Shown in pieces: positions 17,537-26,205 of a stretch of 64,000 nucleotides of DNA; the first letter of the stretch is position 1; every line of letters starts with the position of its first letter. Where the stretch lies: the NCBI GenBank assembly GCA_050305935.1, contig JBNLGG010000015.1, positions 1 to 64,000 on the forward strand, given 5' to 3'. The notes below the pieces were generated by a model. That model searched no databases and was not told the origin of the DNA. It was given only the letters and a program-made list of their open reading frames with translations. Both the position numbers and the translations under genes were made by a program. This DNA comes from CAJXNP01 sp050305935 (GTDB lineage Bacteria; Bacteroidota; Bacteroidia; Cytophagales; Cyclobacteriaceae).

Positions 17537-18904
17537 TTAAATCTCTGCTAAGTCAGGCCTTTTTTTCTTTTTGGCTTTTTTCTTTTTTTCTCCCCAATAT
17601 TTTTTGACAAATGTGTCTTTTATACCCACTTCGTGTACCTTGAAATATTTTTTAAACAGGCTCCAGGCAGTATCCAGCATCTCATCAGGCGTAATGTTTA
17701 TGTCAACCGCCAGCAGTTCCCTGGAATAGTCAAGGGCATATTTCAGACACCTTTCATCATATTCAGATAAATCAAAACCGTTTTCTTTTTTTGTTTTTGC
17801 GTGGATGGCGTCAGCATACAGGCGCACTCCGGCGTTCATGACCTGTGGATGATCTTTTCGGGTTTTTTTGCCTTGTACGATTTGTTTTAACCTGGACAAA
17901 GATCGAAATGGATCGATGATGACCTTTCCGATATCCGTATCGCGTCGGAGATAAAGTTGTCCTTCGGTGATGTAGCCGGTGTTATCAGGGACAGCGTGAG
18001 TAATGTCGCCTTCATTTAAGGTAGTAACCGCAATGATGGTAATAGACCCCCCTTCAGGAAATTGCGCCGCTTTTTCGTAGATCTTTGCCAAATCGCTGTA
18101 TAGTGATCCGGGCATGGAATCTTTGGAAGGGATTTGATCCATTTTATTAGAAACAATGGCAAGTGCATCTGCATACAAGGTCATGTCTGTTAGCAAAACC
18201 AACACCTTTTCCTTGTATTCCAGGGCAAAATATTCTGCGGCAGTGCAAGCCATATCCGGGATCAAAAGTCTTTCGACCGGCGGATTTTCGGTCGTGTTGA
18301 TGAATGAAATGATTTTATCAAGCACACCGGCGTAGGTAAATTTATTTTTGAAAAACAGGTAGTCATCATTAGACAGCCCCATTCCGCCTAAAATAATCTT
18401 GTCAGCGTCTGCCCGCAAGGCTACTTCTGCGAGGACCTCATTGTAGGGTTGGTCAGGGTCGGCAAAAAAGGGAATCTTTTGCCCGGTGACAATGGTGTTA
18501 TTTAAATCAATTCCCGCAATTCCTGTAGTGATTAATTCAGAAGGTTGCTTACGCCTCACCGGGTTCAGTGACGGCCCACCAATAAACACTTCTTTTCCTT
18601 CAGGCAAAGGGCCGTTATCAATTGGTTCTCCATAAGCGTTAAAAAAACGACCGGCAAGATCTTCGCTTACCCAAAGCGCTGGAGGTTTTCCCAAAAAGAT
18701 CACCTCAGAGTTTGAGGCAATACCCTCGGTACCCGGAAATACCTGTAGTGTGACTTTATCACCCTCGATCTTAACTACCTGCGCCGGACGGCTATCAACC
18801 AGGGCCATTTCTTCATAACCTACATTGCCAGCCTGGAGGCTTACTGTAGCCTTTGTGATTTGGGTAAGCTTCGTGTAGATCTTTTGAAAAGCCTGGGTCT
18901 TCAT
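17537..18904 (-). CDS. ntpB: V-type ATP synthase subunit B (non-catalytic head subunit)
   Basis: 455 residues, normal. B subunits alternate with A in the V1 hexamer and contribute an arginine to the catalytic site but do not hydrolyse ATP. Consistently, the P-loop of subunit A is missing here; the corresponding place reads ITTGIAGIDLNNTIVTGQKIP (first part about 123-135) and GMGLSNDDYLF. PSKDSMPGSLYSDLAKIYEKA (start about 262) is the conserved segment of B subunits. A Lys-rich tail (EKKKKAKKKKR) ends the protein. Its ATG shares a base with the stop of ntpA, which indicates coupled translation and matched A:B levels. Confidence 0.96.
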   Translation of the reverse strand: MKTQAFQKIYTKLTQITKATVSLQAGNVGYEEMALVDSRPAQVVKIEGDKVTLQVFPGTEGIASNSEVIFLGKPPALWVSEDLAGRFFNAYGEPIDNGPLPEGKEVFIGGPSLNPVRRKQPSELITTGIAGIDLNNTIVTGQKIPFFADPDQPYNEVLAEVALRADADKIILGGMGLSNDDYLFFKNKFTYAGVLDKIISFINTTENPPVERLLIPDMACTAAEYFALEYKEKVLVLLTDMTLYADALAIVSNKMDQIPSKDSMPGSLYSDLAKIYEKAAQFPEGGSITIIAVTTLNEGDITHAVPDNTGYITEGQLYLRRDTDIGKVIIDPFRSLSRLKQIVQGKKTRKDHPQVMNAGVRLYADAIHAKTKKENGFDLSEYDERCLKYALDYSRELLAVDINITPDEMLDTAWSLFKKYFKVHEVGIKDTFVKKYWGEKKKKAKKKKRPDLAEI

Positions 18905-20664
18905 TAATAATTTATTTGAATAGGGTGTAACATTTGTTCAATTTCCTTTTCGTATTGCTTAAAGATCTGCGATTCAAAAGGCGAATAATTCATTTGCCTA
19001 AATAAATTGATTATTTGCTTAAAGAATGATCTCGCTTCTTCATAATCATCAAATTCAAAATCCTGATGACAGATGTCCAGCACCTTATTGAGCATATATT
19101 TTTGACGATGCATGGGAGTATTTTGATCAATTTCATCAAATGCATCCTGCTGTAATATGACAAAGTCAATCAACTCACTTTTCCAAAATCGTACATGATA
19201 GTCGATGGGAACGGCATCGTCGCCAAGGATATTGATTTGCTCTGATGCTTCAATGCCTTTTTGCAGAAAATCTTTTGTCTTGAGTACCTTGCTCACCCAA
19301 TCTTTTTGAATGTGTTTGTCAGTAAATTCTGCGAATTCCTTATATTCCAGGTATTTGGAATAAGAACTCAGCGGTTCGATGGCGGGATAACGCTTGGAAT
19401 CGGCACGGCGTTGAGACAATGCATAGAAACACCTGGCTACCTTTTGAGTCGACTCTGTAACCGGTTCTTTTAAATTTCCTCCCGCTGGTGAAACAGTCCC
19501 AATAAAAGTAACTGATCCGGAACCACCGTCCGGGAGTTCGACATAGCCGGCCCTCGAATAGAAATTGGCGATGATGGCAGATAAGTCCATCGGGAATGCA
19601 TCAGGGCCGGGCAGTTCTTCCATCCTGTTTGACATTTCACGTAGTGCCTGTGCCCAGCGGGACGTCGAGTCTGCCAATAGCAGTACTTTCAACCCCATAC
19701 TGCGGTAATACTCGGCAATAGTCATCCCTACATAGACAGAGGCCTCCCTCGCAGCGACAGGCATATTGGAAGTATTACAAATGATGGTAGTCCTTTCCTG
19801 CAATTTTCTACCGGTTCTGGTATCAAATAATTCCGGAAACTCTGTAAAAATTTCTACTACCTCATTGGCACGTTCGCCGCAGGCAGCCATCACGATCAGA
19901 TCAGCGTCTGCATTCTTGGAAATAACATGCTGAAGTACAGTCTTACCAGCGCCAAATGGCCCTGGTATGAATCCTGTGCCACCTTCCGTCATTGGGTTGA
20001 GGGTGTCGATTGCTCTGACGCCTGTCTGCATCAGTTTAAATGGGCGGGGCTTGCTTTTATAATTAGTGATCGGGATTTTCACCGGCCACTTTTGCATCAT
20101 GGTGATATGAATAGTTTCACCTGCCTTGGTCCTTACCTTTGCAATGTAATCTTTGACCTTGTAGTTTCCTTCTTCTGCCAGCCAGGTCAGTGTAACCTTT
20201 TCCTTAATTTTAAACGGGACCATTATTTTATGGTCGATCCAGTTTTCTCTAACAGAACCGAGCCACGAACCGCCCGTCACTACCTGGCCTTTGCTGGCAA
20301 GAGGTGTAAACTGGTATATTTTATCGACATCGACAGGTGGGGAATAAATTCCTCTTTGGAGGAAAAGATTTTCAAAACCGTCCAGGTTGTTTTGAAGCCC
20401 ATCATAATTTTTTGAAAGTAATCCCGGCGCGAGAGTGATTTCCAGCATGTTCTGGGTAAAGTCTACCGCAGCTCCTACCTTCAATCCCCTGGTTGATTCA
20501 AAAACCTGAGCATAGGCGGTTGTTCCCTTTACCTTTATCACTTCTGCCATCAACTTTCCATCGTGGTGAATTACATAGCAGATTTCGTTTTGGCTAACGG
20601 GGCCATTTACCTCGATGGTGACGAGGTTTGAAATGATGGCGGTTATTTTTCCTTTGGTTTTCAT
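18904..20664 (-). CDS. ntpA: V-type ATP synthase subunit A (catalytic head subunit)
   Basis: 586 residues, normal. A is the ATP-hydrolysing subunit. The P-loop GPFGAGKT lies at 235-242, followed by the ACGERANE segment (catalytic Glu/Arg region). LLLADSTSRWAQALREMSNR (about 327-346) is the conserved Walker-B/DSTSRWAEA block. The bulge domain typical of V-type A subunits lies at about 115-200 and separates it from F-type beta subunits. It lies 29 bases after the DUF2764 gene and overlaps ntpB by one base. Confidence 0.97.
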   Translation of the reverse strand: MKTKGKITAIISNLVTIEVNGPVSQNEICYVIHHDGKLMAEVIKVKGTTAYAQVFESTRGLKVGAAVDFTQNMLEITLAPGLLSKNYDGLQNNLDGFENLFLQRGIYSPPVDVDKIYQFTPLASKGQVVTGGSWLGSVRENWIDHKIMVPFKIKEKVTLTWLAEEGNYKVKDYIAKVRTKAGETIHITMMQKWPVKIPITNYKSKPRPFKLMQTGVRAIDTLNPMTEGGTGFIPGPFGAGKTVLQHVISKNADADLIVMAACGERANEVVEIFTEFPELFDTRTGRKLQERTTIICNTSNMPVAAREASVYVGMTIAEYYRSMGLKVLLLADSTSRWAQALREMSNRMEELPGPDAFPMDLSAIIANFYSRAGYVELPDGGSGSVTFIGTVSPAGGNLKEPVTESTQKVARCFYALSQRRADSKRYPAIEPLSSYSKYLEYKEFAEFTDKHIQKDWVSKVLKTKDFLQKGIEASEQINILGDDAVPIDYHVRFWKSELIDFVILQQDAFDEIDQNTPMHRQKYMLNKVLDICHQDFEFDDYEEARSFFKQIINLFRQMNYSPFESQIFKQYEKEIEQMLHPIQINY

Positions 20665-20693
20665 TGGTGCTGAGGTTATGGTAAATGATTATT

Positions 20694-21476
20694 TTATGCA
20701 TTTGTAGTGTGTTTAAGAATAGTTTCCAATTCCGTCTTAGGAGTTTGTTCATCGTGTGGAATCACCCACCTTTCGAGTAGCAGATATTTCAGGTACCAAC
20801 TGAATACCTGGTGCAGGGAGAAAAAAGAAAAGGAGGAAAGCTTGTCCAGGTAATGCCACCTTATCTTATCCAGTATTGACTCCAGCTCGACCGGTGTATT
20901 TCCGTTGTGGATAAATTCGCCGTTCTCTGGCAGATCAAAATCAGGGCGTTCAAGCCATTCAGGCCAATTTTGTGTAGAACCGTTGGTTGCGCTTATATCA
21001 AATTTCCTTTTGTTGGATTGATGAATAGCCTTTCTGAGTTGATGGTCGAATGCATACCAATTAATCAGGAAACTATCTTTTACGCCTTCGACTGACTGAA
21101 AAAATATCTCCCATAAACGGGTTTCACATTTTGCCGGGTCAAATTCACTTTTGCCACTATAAATTTCACCCAAATAATCTGAAAACAGGTAGTCGCTAAC
21201 ATAATTTCCATTCAAAATATCCTCGATTGAATCGGGGTAAAGGGAAGTGATTTCATGGAGGTTTCTATATGGCTTTGCTCTATTATTATATTCGTAAAAA
21301 TAATTTGAAATTTGCTTGATATCTGCCGGGTACTGTAGATACTTAAATAGGCCAAGGTCAGTATCACTAAGGTTGTCGTGGATGGACAATAGGATATCCG
21401 AATGATCAGCCAGTTGACCGGAATAGTCATAACCTAAAACTGGCAAGGACGATATGAGATAGTAATAATTATTCAT
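20694..21476 (-). CDS. DUF2764 protein, V-ATPase-associated, possible C-subunit substitute
   Basis: 260 residues from the ATG at 21476 (MNNYYYLISSLPVLGYD), which overlaps the end of ntpE by 8 bases; the longer frame upstream of this ATG is less likely. No membrane segment or catalytic motif is seen. The protein is acidic and probably helical. A protein of this family sits between E and A in the V-ATPase operons of Chlamydia and many Bacteroidota and is known only by context. As this operon has no recognisable C subunit, a structural role linking stator or rotor parts is a reasonable inference, since C subunits are all-helical and diverge strongly. Confidence 0.85.
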   Translation of the reverse strand: MNNYYYLISSLPVLGYDYSGQLADHSDILLSIHDNLSDTDLGLFKYLQYPADIKQISNYFYEYNNRAKPYRNLHEITSLYPDSIEDILNGNYVSDYLFSDYLGEIYSGKSEFDPAKCETRLWEIFFQSVEGVKDSFLINWYAFDHQLRKAIHQSNKRKFDISATNGSTQNWPEWLERPDFDLPENGEFIHNGNTPVELESILDKIRWHYLDKLSSFSFFSLHQVFSWYLKYLLLERWVIPHDEQTPKTELETILKHTTNA

Positions 21477-22074
21477 TTTTGGGATTGAATAATATGCTTT
21501 CGGTAACCTCATTTAATATGGGTGAGAAAAAGGATGCAAAATCCTTATCGGTAAATGTGATCATATATCCTGTTTTTGCCTCTGAAATTTGAAAGCCGCC
21601 CTCTATTCTCTTATCAAAATCAAGGCTAATTTGTGGTAATTCCTTTCCCAGACTATTTATAAATGCATCGTAAGCCTTGTTTTTCAATTTCAACGGCAGC
21701 ACGATTTTATCAATGTTTGCCGAAGAGTTTCTTACGACCTCAAGAATCAGGTTTTTTAAGAATTCCAGGTCGGAAAAAGAATCCCTTATCTTTTCATCGA
21801 GTATTCTTGATTTCAGTAGATGTTTGATTTCCTGTTTAAAAGAAAGGATCGATTTTTTCCCAGCAAGCTGTATATCGGTCAGGCTTTTTTGTCTTAACTC
21901 AACAGCATTTTTTTCAGCTTTTATTCTAATTTCTTCCGCTTGCTTCCTGGCAGATTTGATGATGTTTTCCGCTTCTGTTTTTGCCTGATGCAGGATTTCG
22001 GAAGCTTCGCGTTGCGCTTTTTCTATGCCTTCCTGGTAAATTTTGTCAGTAAGGGCGTCAATGTTCTTTATCAT
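21469..22074 (-). CDS. ntpE: V-type ATP synthase subunit E (peripheral stalk)
   Basis: 201 residues. E forms the peripheral stalk that holds the head still while the rotor turns. The N-terminal half (about 10-105) is a continuous coiled coil rich in Glu, Lys, Gln and Ala (EKAQREASEILHQAKTEAEN). The C-terminal half is an alpha/beta domain that binds the head. The usual coiled-coil partner, subunit G/H, is not encoded in the cluster. It is the first V-ATPase gene, 36 bases after the universal stress gene, and probably shares its transcript. Confidence 0.9.
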   Translation of the reverse strand: MIKNIDALTDKIYQEGIEKAQREASEILHQAKTEAENIIKSARKQAEEIRIKAEKNAVELRQKSLTDIQLAGKKSILSFKQEIKHLLKSRILDEKIRDSFSDLEFLKNLILEVVRNSSANIDKIVLPLKLKNKAYDAFINSLGKELPQISLDFDKRIEGGFQISEAKTGYMITFTDKDFASFFSPILNEVTESILFNPKNE

Positions 22075-22110
22075 CGTAAATGATTACAGAGCTTTTCAGT
22101 GTAGCGCCTC

Positions 22111-23040
22111 CTAAACTTTTTTCATTGCTTTAAAAAAGTTATAGGTTTTTTTTGCCTGACGGTCTTTAACTAATAGTAAAAGAATGTCCTTATCCCTGCT
22201 CACTAATTCTTCACCTACACTTCCCAGGATAAAGGCCGATGCCTTTGTTTGTTTTTTACTACCCATCATGATCAGATCAATATTTTGATCATGTGCATAA
22301 TTAATAATGGATTTTGCAATAGAGCCGTTTTCATTTGGTTTACAAACATGGACCGGCTCTAGTATCGCTAAGTTATGTTCCTTATAATATTTTTCCCACC
22401 GTTGTTCTGCATGTTCTACCATGGTCCAGGCAAATTCGTCGTATGTTTTTCCAATTCGGGTATAGCCCCCGGGTACTTCTACCACATGAAGGCAATAAAA
22501 CTGCGTATGGGGCAAGTATTTTTGGATCATGCAGGCTGTTTCAAATACGTTGTCAGTTCGTTTGGAAAAGTCGACTGGTATGAGGATTTTTTTAAAGCGG
22601 GCTTTAAAGTTTTCCGGTACAAAAAGAATGGAACAGTCACTTTTTCGAGCCAGTTTTTCCATGATAATGCCACTACCTTTTTTTTGACTTTTTTTACCGG
22701 CTACGATTAGATTGATTAGTTTAATGTTTGACCAATGCAACAACTGCTTTAAGGGGTCTCCCTCCGCTATTTCGTAGTGTACTTTTATATTGCCATTATT
22801 CCTAAAAAATCGCTCTACTTCATTTCTCATTTTGATTTTAATCCGTTCGTCGTTTGGCAGATGCCCCATATATTTAATTTCTTTTCCAGAGGGGGGAATT
22901 TCCAGGTCTTTTTCGACATAGATAAAGTAGAGATATTCAATGAATGGATTAATGCTGATAAACCTGCAAATAAATTTCAGCAGCGTAAAATCCATTTCAG
23001 TTAAATCAAGACTTACTAAAACTCTGGAGAACGGCTTCAT
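22111..23040 (-). CDS. Tandem-domain universal stress protein (UspA family)
   Basis: 309 residues containing two UspA-like domains, about 1-148 and 149-300. The first begins FSRVLVSLDLTEMD and contains LINLIVAGKKSQKKGSG; the second begins KKILIPVDFSKRTDNVFETA and ends with the ATP-binding-type loop LIMMGSKKQTKASAFILGSV. The G-2x-G-9x-G(S/T) ATP motif is recognisable only in part (GSKKQTKASAFILGSVGEE). It follows the second Usp gene by 11 bases and precedes ntpE by 36, so Usp proteins and the V-ATPase appear to be co-expressed, perhaps under energy or salt stress. Confidence 0.88.
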   Translation of the reverse strand: MKPFSRVLVSLDLTEMDFTLLKFICRFISINPFIEYLYFIYVEKDLEIPPSGKEIKYMGHLPNDERIKIKMRNEVERFFRNNGNIKVHYEIAEGDPLKQLLHWSNIKLINLIVAGKKSQKKGSGIIMEKLARKSDCSILFVPENFKARFKKILIPVDFSKRTDNVFETACMIQKYLPHTQFYCLHVVEVPGGYTRIGKTYDEFAWTMVEHAEQRWEKYYKEHNLAILEPVHVCKPNENGSIAKSIINYAHDQNIDLIMMGSKKQTKASAFILGSVGEELVSRDKDILLLLVKDRQAKKTYNFFKAMKKV

Positions 23041-23051
23041 TGCAGTTGATT

Positions 23052-23915
23052 TTATTTATAATCACCTATCGATAGTACAGGTACATCAGACTTTGCGGCA
23101 ACTTTTTTAGCAATACTCTCATGGAAAAGGTTCTTTATTGCGCTGCGTGATCTATGCAGAATCGTGAGTAATAAGATTTTGTTGGATTTGGTGAAATCCA
23201 GTATTCCTTTTCCCACGTCGTTGCATACTACCTGATGAAATTCAGGATGATAGCCTTCGAAATGTGATTTAAGTAGTTCCAGGTTCTTTGATTCTTCTGG
23301 TGAAAGTTGATCTCTGTTACCAACTGAAAAGAAATAGACTTTTGCACTAAAGAAGGAAGAGAAAGATTTAACAATATTAAGTTTATTGAGATCATCGATT
23401 CTCTTCAGGTCGTATGCAAACGCAATTGCCGCATTTGATTCCACCTTGAATTTATAGGGAAATATTAGAACAGGCACATGTAGCTTGTTCGTCAGTTTGG
23501 CAGCTTTAGAGTGCCACAGTGTTTTATTTTGCGGTCCCCCTTTCGTTCCGATGAATACCAGGTCGACGTCATATTGACGCACTACCCTTTTTATCGCGTC
23601 TGTCAAAAGGCCAATTTCTTTGATAATTGTGAATCGGATGTCATAGACATTAGATATGTCCTTTAACAGGGCGTCAAATTTTGCTTCCGTCCTTTTTTTC
23701 GTCCAGTTTAGCAAGACATTTTCAAACCTGTTCAAAATGCCTTTCTCAAAAATCCTGTTCTTATGCATTTTTATTTTTAAAAGAGGACGATTATAAACGT
23801 GAAGTAATAGTACCTCAGAATTATTATAGTTTGCAAAGTTGACGGCGCGCTGGATTAGTTCGTTGGAATTCCCTGAAAAGTCTACCGGAATAAGGATTTT
23901 CTTTATCGTTTTCAT
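23052..23915 (-). CDS. Tandem-domain universal stress protein (UspA family)
   Basis: 287 residues. The N-terminal UspA domain (about 1-148) begins KKILIPVDFSGNSNELIQRA and contains the Usp core DLVFIGTKGGPQNK, with a G-x2-G motif, followed by SKAAKLTNKLHVPVLIFPYK. The C-terminal half (about 150-287) is a more divergent second domain that lacks a clear ATP-binding loop. It is the first gene of the minus-strand run that ends with ntpK; the promoter should lie in the upstream 600-base gap, although no good TAnnTTTG is seen close to the ATG. Confidence 0.88.
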   Translation of the reverse strand: MKTIKKILIPVDFSGNSNELIQRAVNFANYNNSEVLLLHVYNRPLLKIKMHKNRIFEKGILNRFENVLLNWTKKRTEAKFDALLKDISNVYDIRFTIIKEIGLLTDAIKRVVRQYDVDLVFIGTKGGPQNKTLWHSKAAKLTNKLHVPVLIFPYKFKVESNAAIAFAYDLKRIDDLNKLNIVKSFSSFFSAKVYFFSVGNRDQLSPEESKNLELLKSHFEGYHPEFHQVVCNDVGKGILDFTKSNKILLLTILHRSRSAIKNLFHESIAKKVAAKSDVPVLSIGDYK

Positions 23916-24504
23916 GGCAAGAAGATTAAAGCACCTAAAACGTTATTTTTTACCCACCTATGTTTATAACAATCGGTGGGTCAATTTAATCCCAGTATCT
24001 GTCTGGTATTATCTGTTTTTAGTCAAATAAGCTTCTCATGGCAGTCACGGCAAAGTGCAGTTACTCCTCATACATGGTTTAACGAGGATGGTAATTTCCA
24101 AGACAATAGCAGAAATGACCTTTGTCAGGTTTGGCATCATTTAATTCCACTCGCCTAATCGATCGTTTATTTCGAACTCAACAATCTTCCTGGATTTTTC
24201 CTCAGAATAAAAAAGTGCGTTTACTTCAATTCCCTTTTCTTCGTTTTTTTTGATCTAATGAATTGACAGCGGGGGCTTTCCGGGAGGCTTTTGGGAAACA
24301 GAAAATAAACGTAAATATGAAGAATGCTTCTTAGATCGGTTTCAGCCTGTTTTTGTCTTTTAAATTTTTTCTGTGATTTCGGGAAACACTACATTTCATG
24401 GTGTTAACTTAAATTAGAAAATAAAACTCGTGCTCAAATCAATTCTTTACACATAAATAGAGCTTAAAATAGACCCGCGGTCCTGTTAAATAATTCCTAA
24501 GGTG
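23916..24504. other. Long divergent intergenic region between the Usp/V-ATPase operon and def
   Basis: About 590 bases with no convincing gene on either strand. It is AT-rich. A plus-strand frame at 23976-24158 (about 60 codons) lacks any recognisable motif. No tRNA or strong hairpin is visible. The length is unusual for this gene-dense window, and the region must hold the control sites for the stress/V-ATPase operon. Confidence 0.4.
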
Positions 24505-24512
24505 TATATTTG
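24505..24512 (+). promoter_or_regulatory. -7 promoter element for def (TATATTTG)
   Basis: TATATTTG, a TAnnTTTG match, lies 20 bases before the def ATG at 24533. Confidence 0.65.
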
Positions 24513-24532
24513 TCAAAAAAGTTAAATATATA

Positions 24533-25081
24533 ATGATTTATCCGATAGTAGCGTTTGGACACCCGGTGTTAAAGAAAAAGGCCGGGGAAATAGAAAAGGG
24601 AAGTGATATCAATCAATTGGCGGCGGATATGTTTGAGACCATGGAGAACGCACAGGGAATAGGATTAGCAGCTCCACAAATTGGTAAAAGTCTTCGAATT
24701 TTTGTGGTAGACGGAGCCCCTCTCGAAGAAGAGGATATGCTGAATTTCAGAAAAATATTTGTGAACCCGACGATTCTGGAGGAGTTTGATGACGAGTGGA
24801 CATTTGAGGAAGGTTGCCTGAGCATTCCCGGAATTCGGGAAAATGTGAGCCGACATGGCAAACTTCGCATTCACTATTTTGATGAAAACTGGGTGGAATA
24901 CGAAGAAGAATTTGATGGTATGAAGGCCAGGATCATTCAGCATGAATATGATCATTTAGAAGGAATTCTTTTTACTGATCATATTTCTTCGTTTAAAAAG
25001 CGTCTCTTAAAAGGTAAATTGGCAAATATCAGCAAGGGCAAAGTTCCCGTGGAGTATAGAATGACTTTTCCCCAGAAATAA
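24533..25081 (+). CDS. def: Peptide deformylase
   Basis: 182 residues, normal. Def removes the formyl group from the N-terminal methionine of new proteins. All three family motifs are present: GIGLAAPQIG (motif 1, about 43-52), EEGCLSIPG (motif 2, with the metal-binding Cys, about 94-102) and QHEYDHLEG (motif 3, HExxH, about 141-149). The gene has its own -7 element and lies 4 bases upstream of a nitrilase-family gene, forming a two-gene unit. Confidence 0.97.
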   Translation: MIYPIVAFGHPVLKKKAGEIEKGSDINQLAADMFETMENAQGIGLAAPQIGKSLRIFVVDGAPLEEEDMLNFRKIFVNPTILEEFDDEWTFEEGCLSIPGIRENVSRHGKLRIHYFDENWVEYEEEFDGMKARIIQHEYDHLEGILFTDHISSFKKRLLKGKLANISKGKVPVEYRMTFPQK

Positions 25082-25085
25082 TAGA

Positions 25086-25853
25086 ATGTCCACCTTAAAG
25101 ATCACCATTGTTCAAACCGATATTTATTGGGAAAATATTCCAGCCAATCTCGGCGAATTGGAAGAAAAGCTTTGGCAGGGTGAAACCGGTGATTTGATAG
25201 TCCTGCCCGAAATGTTCAATACTGGGTTCAGTATGGCCGTGGAAAATCTGGCCGAACCTATGAATTTCACTACTTTTAAGTGGCTCCGACAGCAGGCGGA
25301 ACAACATCAGGCAGTGGTAATGGGAAGCTTTATCGTAAAAGAATCCGGCAAGTATTATAACAGGGCAGTTTGGGTTTTTCCTGATGGGGATTACGGATAC
25401 TATGATAAGTCTAAACCTTTTACCATGATGGGGGAGGACAAGGTAATTTCGCCTGGTGGAAAGCGGGAAATTTTTGAATGGAAGGGATGGAAGATCAAGC
25501 CCTTGATCTGCTATGATCTACGTTTCCCGGAACTTGCGCGAAATAACTTTACTGAAAATCAATTTCAGTATGATTTGCTCATCTATATGGGCAATTGGCC
25601 TTCCGCTCGTATTCATGCATGGGACACTCTTTTGAAAGCCAGGGCCATGGAAAACTCCTGCTATTTAGCGGCGGTCAACCGGGTCGGCGAAGATGGGAAC
25701 GGAATTCCGTTTAACGGTCACAGTACGGTATTGGATCCGCGTGGGGATTATTTGATCGAGCCGACAGAAGAGGAATCAATCAGCACAGTTTCATTAAACC
25801 TCGAAGCCTTGAATAATTATCGGCAGAAATTTCAGGTGCATTTGGATTGGTGA
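25086..25853 (+). CDS. Nitrilase-family omega-amidase (YafV-like)
   Basis: 255 residues. The Glu-Lys-Cys triad of the carbon-nitrogen hydrolase fold is visible: E in LPEMFNTGFSM (about 42), K in YDKSKPFTMMGED (about 111) and C in LICYDLRFPELARN (about 142). Overall it resembles YafV/Nit2 omega-amidases, which hydrolyse alpha-ketoglutaramate and alpha-ketosuccinamate and so repair products of aminotransferase side reactions. The exact substrate cannot be fixed from motifs. It starts 4 bases after def. Confidence 0.88.
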   Translation: MSTLKITIVQTDIYWENIPANLGELEEKLWQGETGDLIVLPEMFNTGFSMAVENLAEPMNFTTFKWLRQQAEQHQAVVMGSFIVKESGKYYNRAVWVFPDGDYGYYDKSKPFTMMGEDKVISPGGKREIFEWKGWKIKPLICYDLRFPELARNNFTENQFQYDLLIYMGNWPSARIHAWDTLLKARAMENSCYLAAVNRVGEDGNGIPFNGHSTVLDPRGDYLIEPTEEESISTVSLNLEALNNYRQKFQVHLDW

Positions 25854-25944
25854 TTTTTGCGATTACAATCGCAAGTTTATATATGGAGCCTTTGATATAT
25901 TACCGCAAAATGTGAAGCACTTTTTTTTACTCAAATGTTTGACA

Positions 25945-26136
25945 ATGAAAACAACCATTCAAATAAATGATGATCTTTTGACAAAGGCCATGAAATTGAC
26001 CAACACAAAGACAAAGAGGGAAACAATTGAGGTTGCATTGATTAACATAATCAAAACATTAAATCAAAAGAATCTCTTACGATATCGAGGTAAAGAAATT
26101 TGGGAAGGGAATTTTGATGATATGCGTTCAACTTGA
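25945..26136 (+). CDS. Lone VapB/DUF2191-type antitoxin
   Basis: 63 residues from the ATG at 25945. The first half (KTTIQINDDLLTKAMKLTN) is the ribbon-helix-helix pattern of VapB-family antitoxins of the DUF2191 type, followed by the typical ETIEVALINIIK helix. The C-terminal tail GKEIWEGNFDDMRST is the toxin-binding region seen in the family. A VapC toxin normally follows directly, but the next 69 bases contain no PIN-domain gene and hemE lies beyond on the other strand. It is either an orphan antitoxin or what is left of a lost toxin pair. Confidence 0.8.
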   Translation: MKTTIQINDDLLTKAMKLTNTKTKRETIEVALINIIKTLNQKNLLRYRGKEIWEGNFDDMRST

Positions 26137-26205
26137 TTTACCCTATAAATGCAGCTTCGAAATGATCGCAGCTAAAGATGTTTAGACAGTCAAGGATGAA
26201 AAAAC

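Noticed and set aside
17537..18904. Loss of the P-loop in the V-ATPase B subunit
   Set aside because: B subunits are naturally non-catalytic and lack this motif, so it is not a defect.
23976..24158. Short plus-strand open frame in the Usp-def gap
   Set aside because: About 60 codons with no motif, no start signal and no neighbour to support it.
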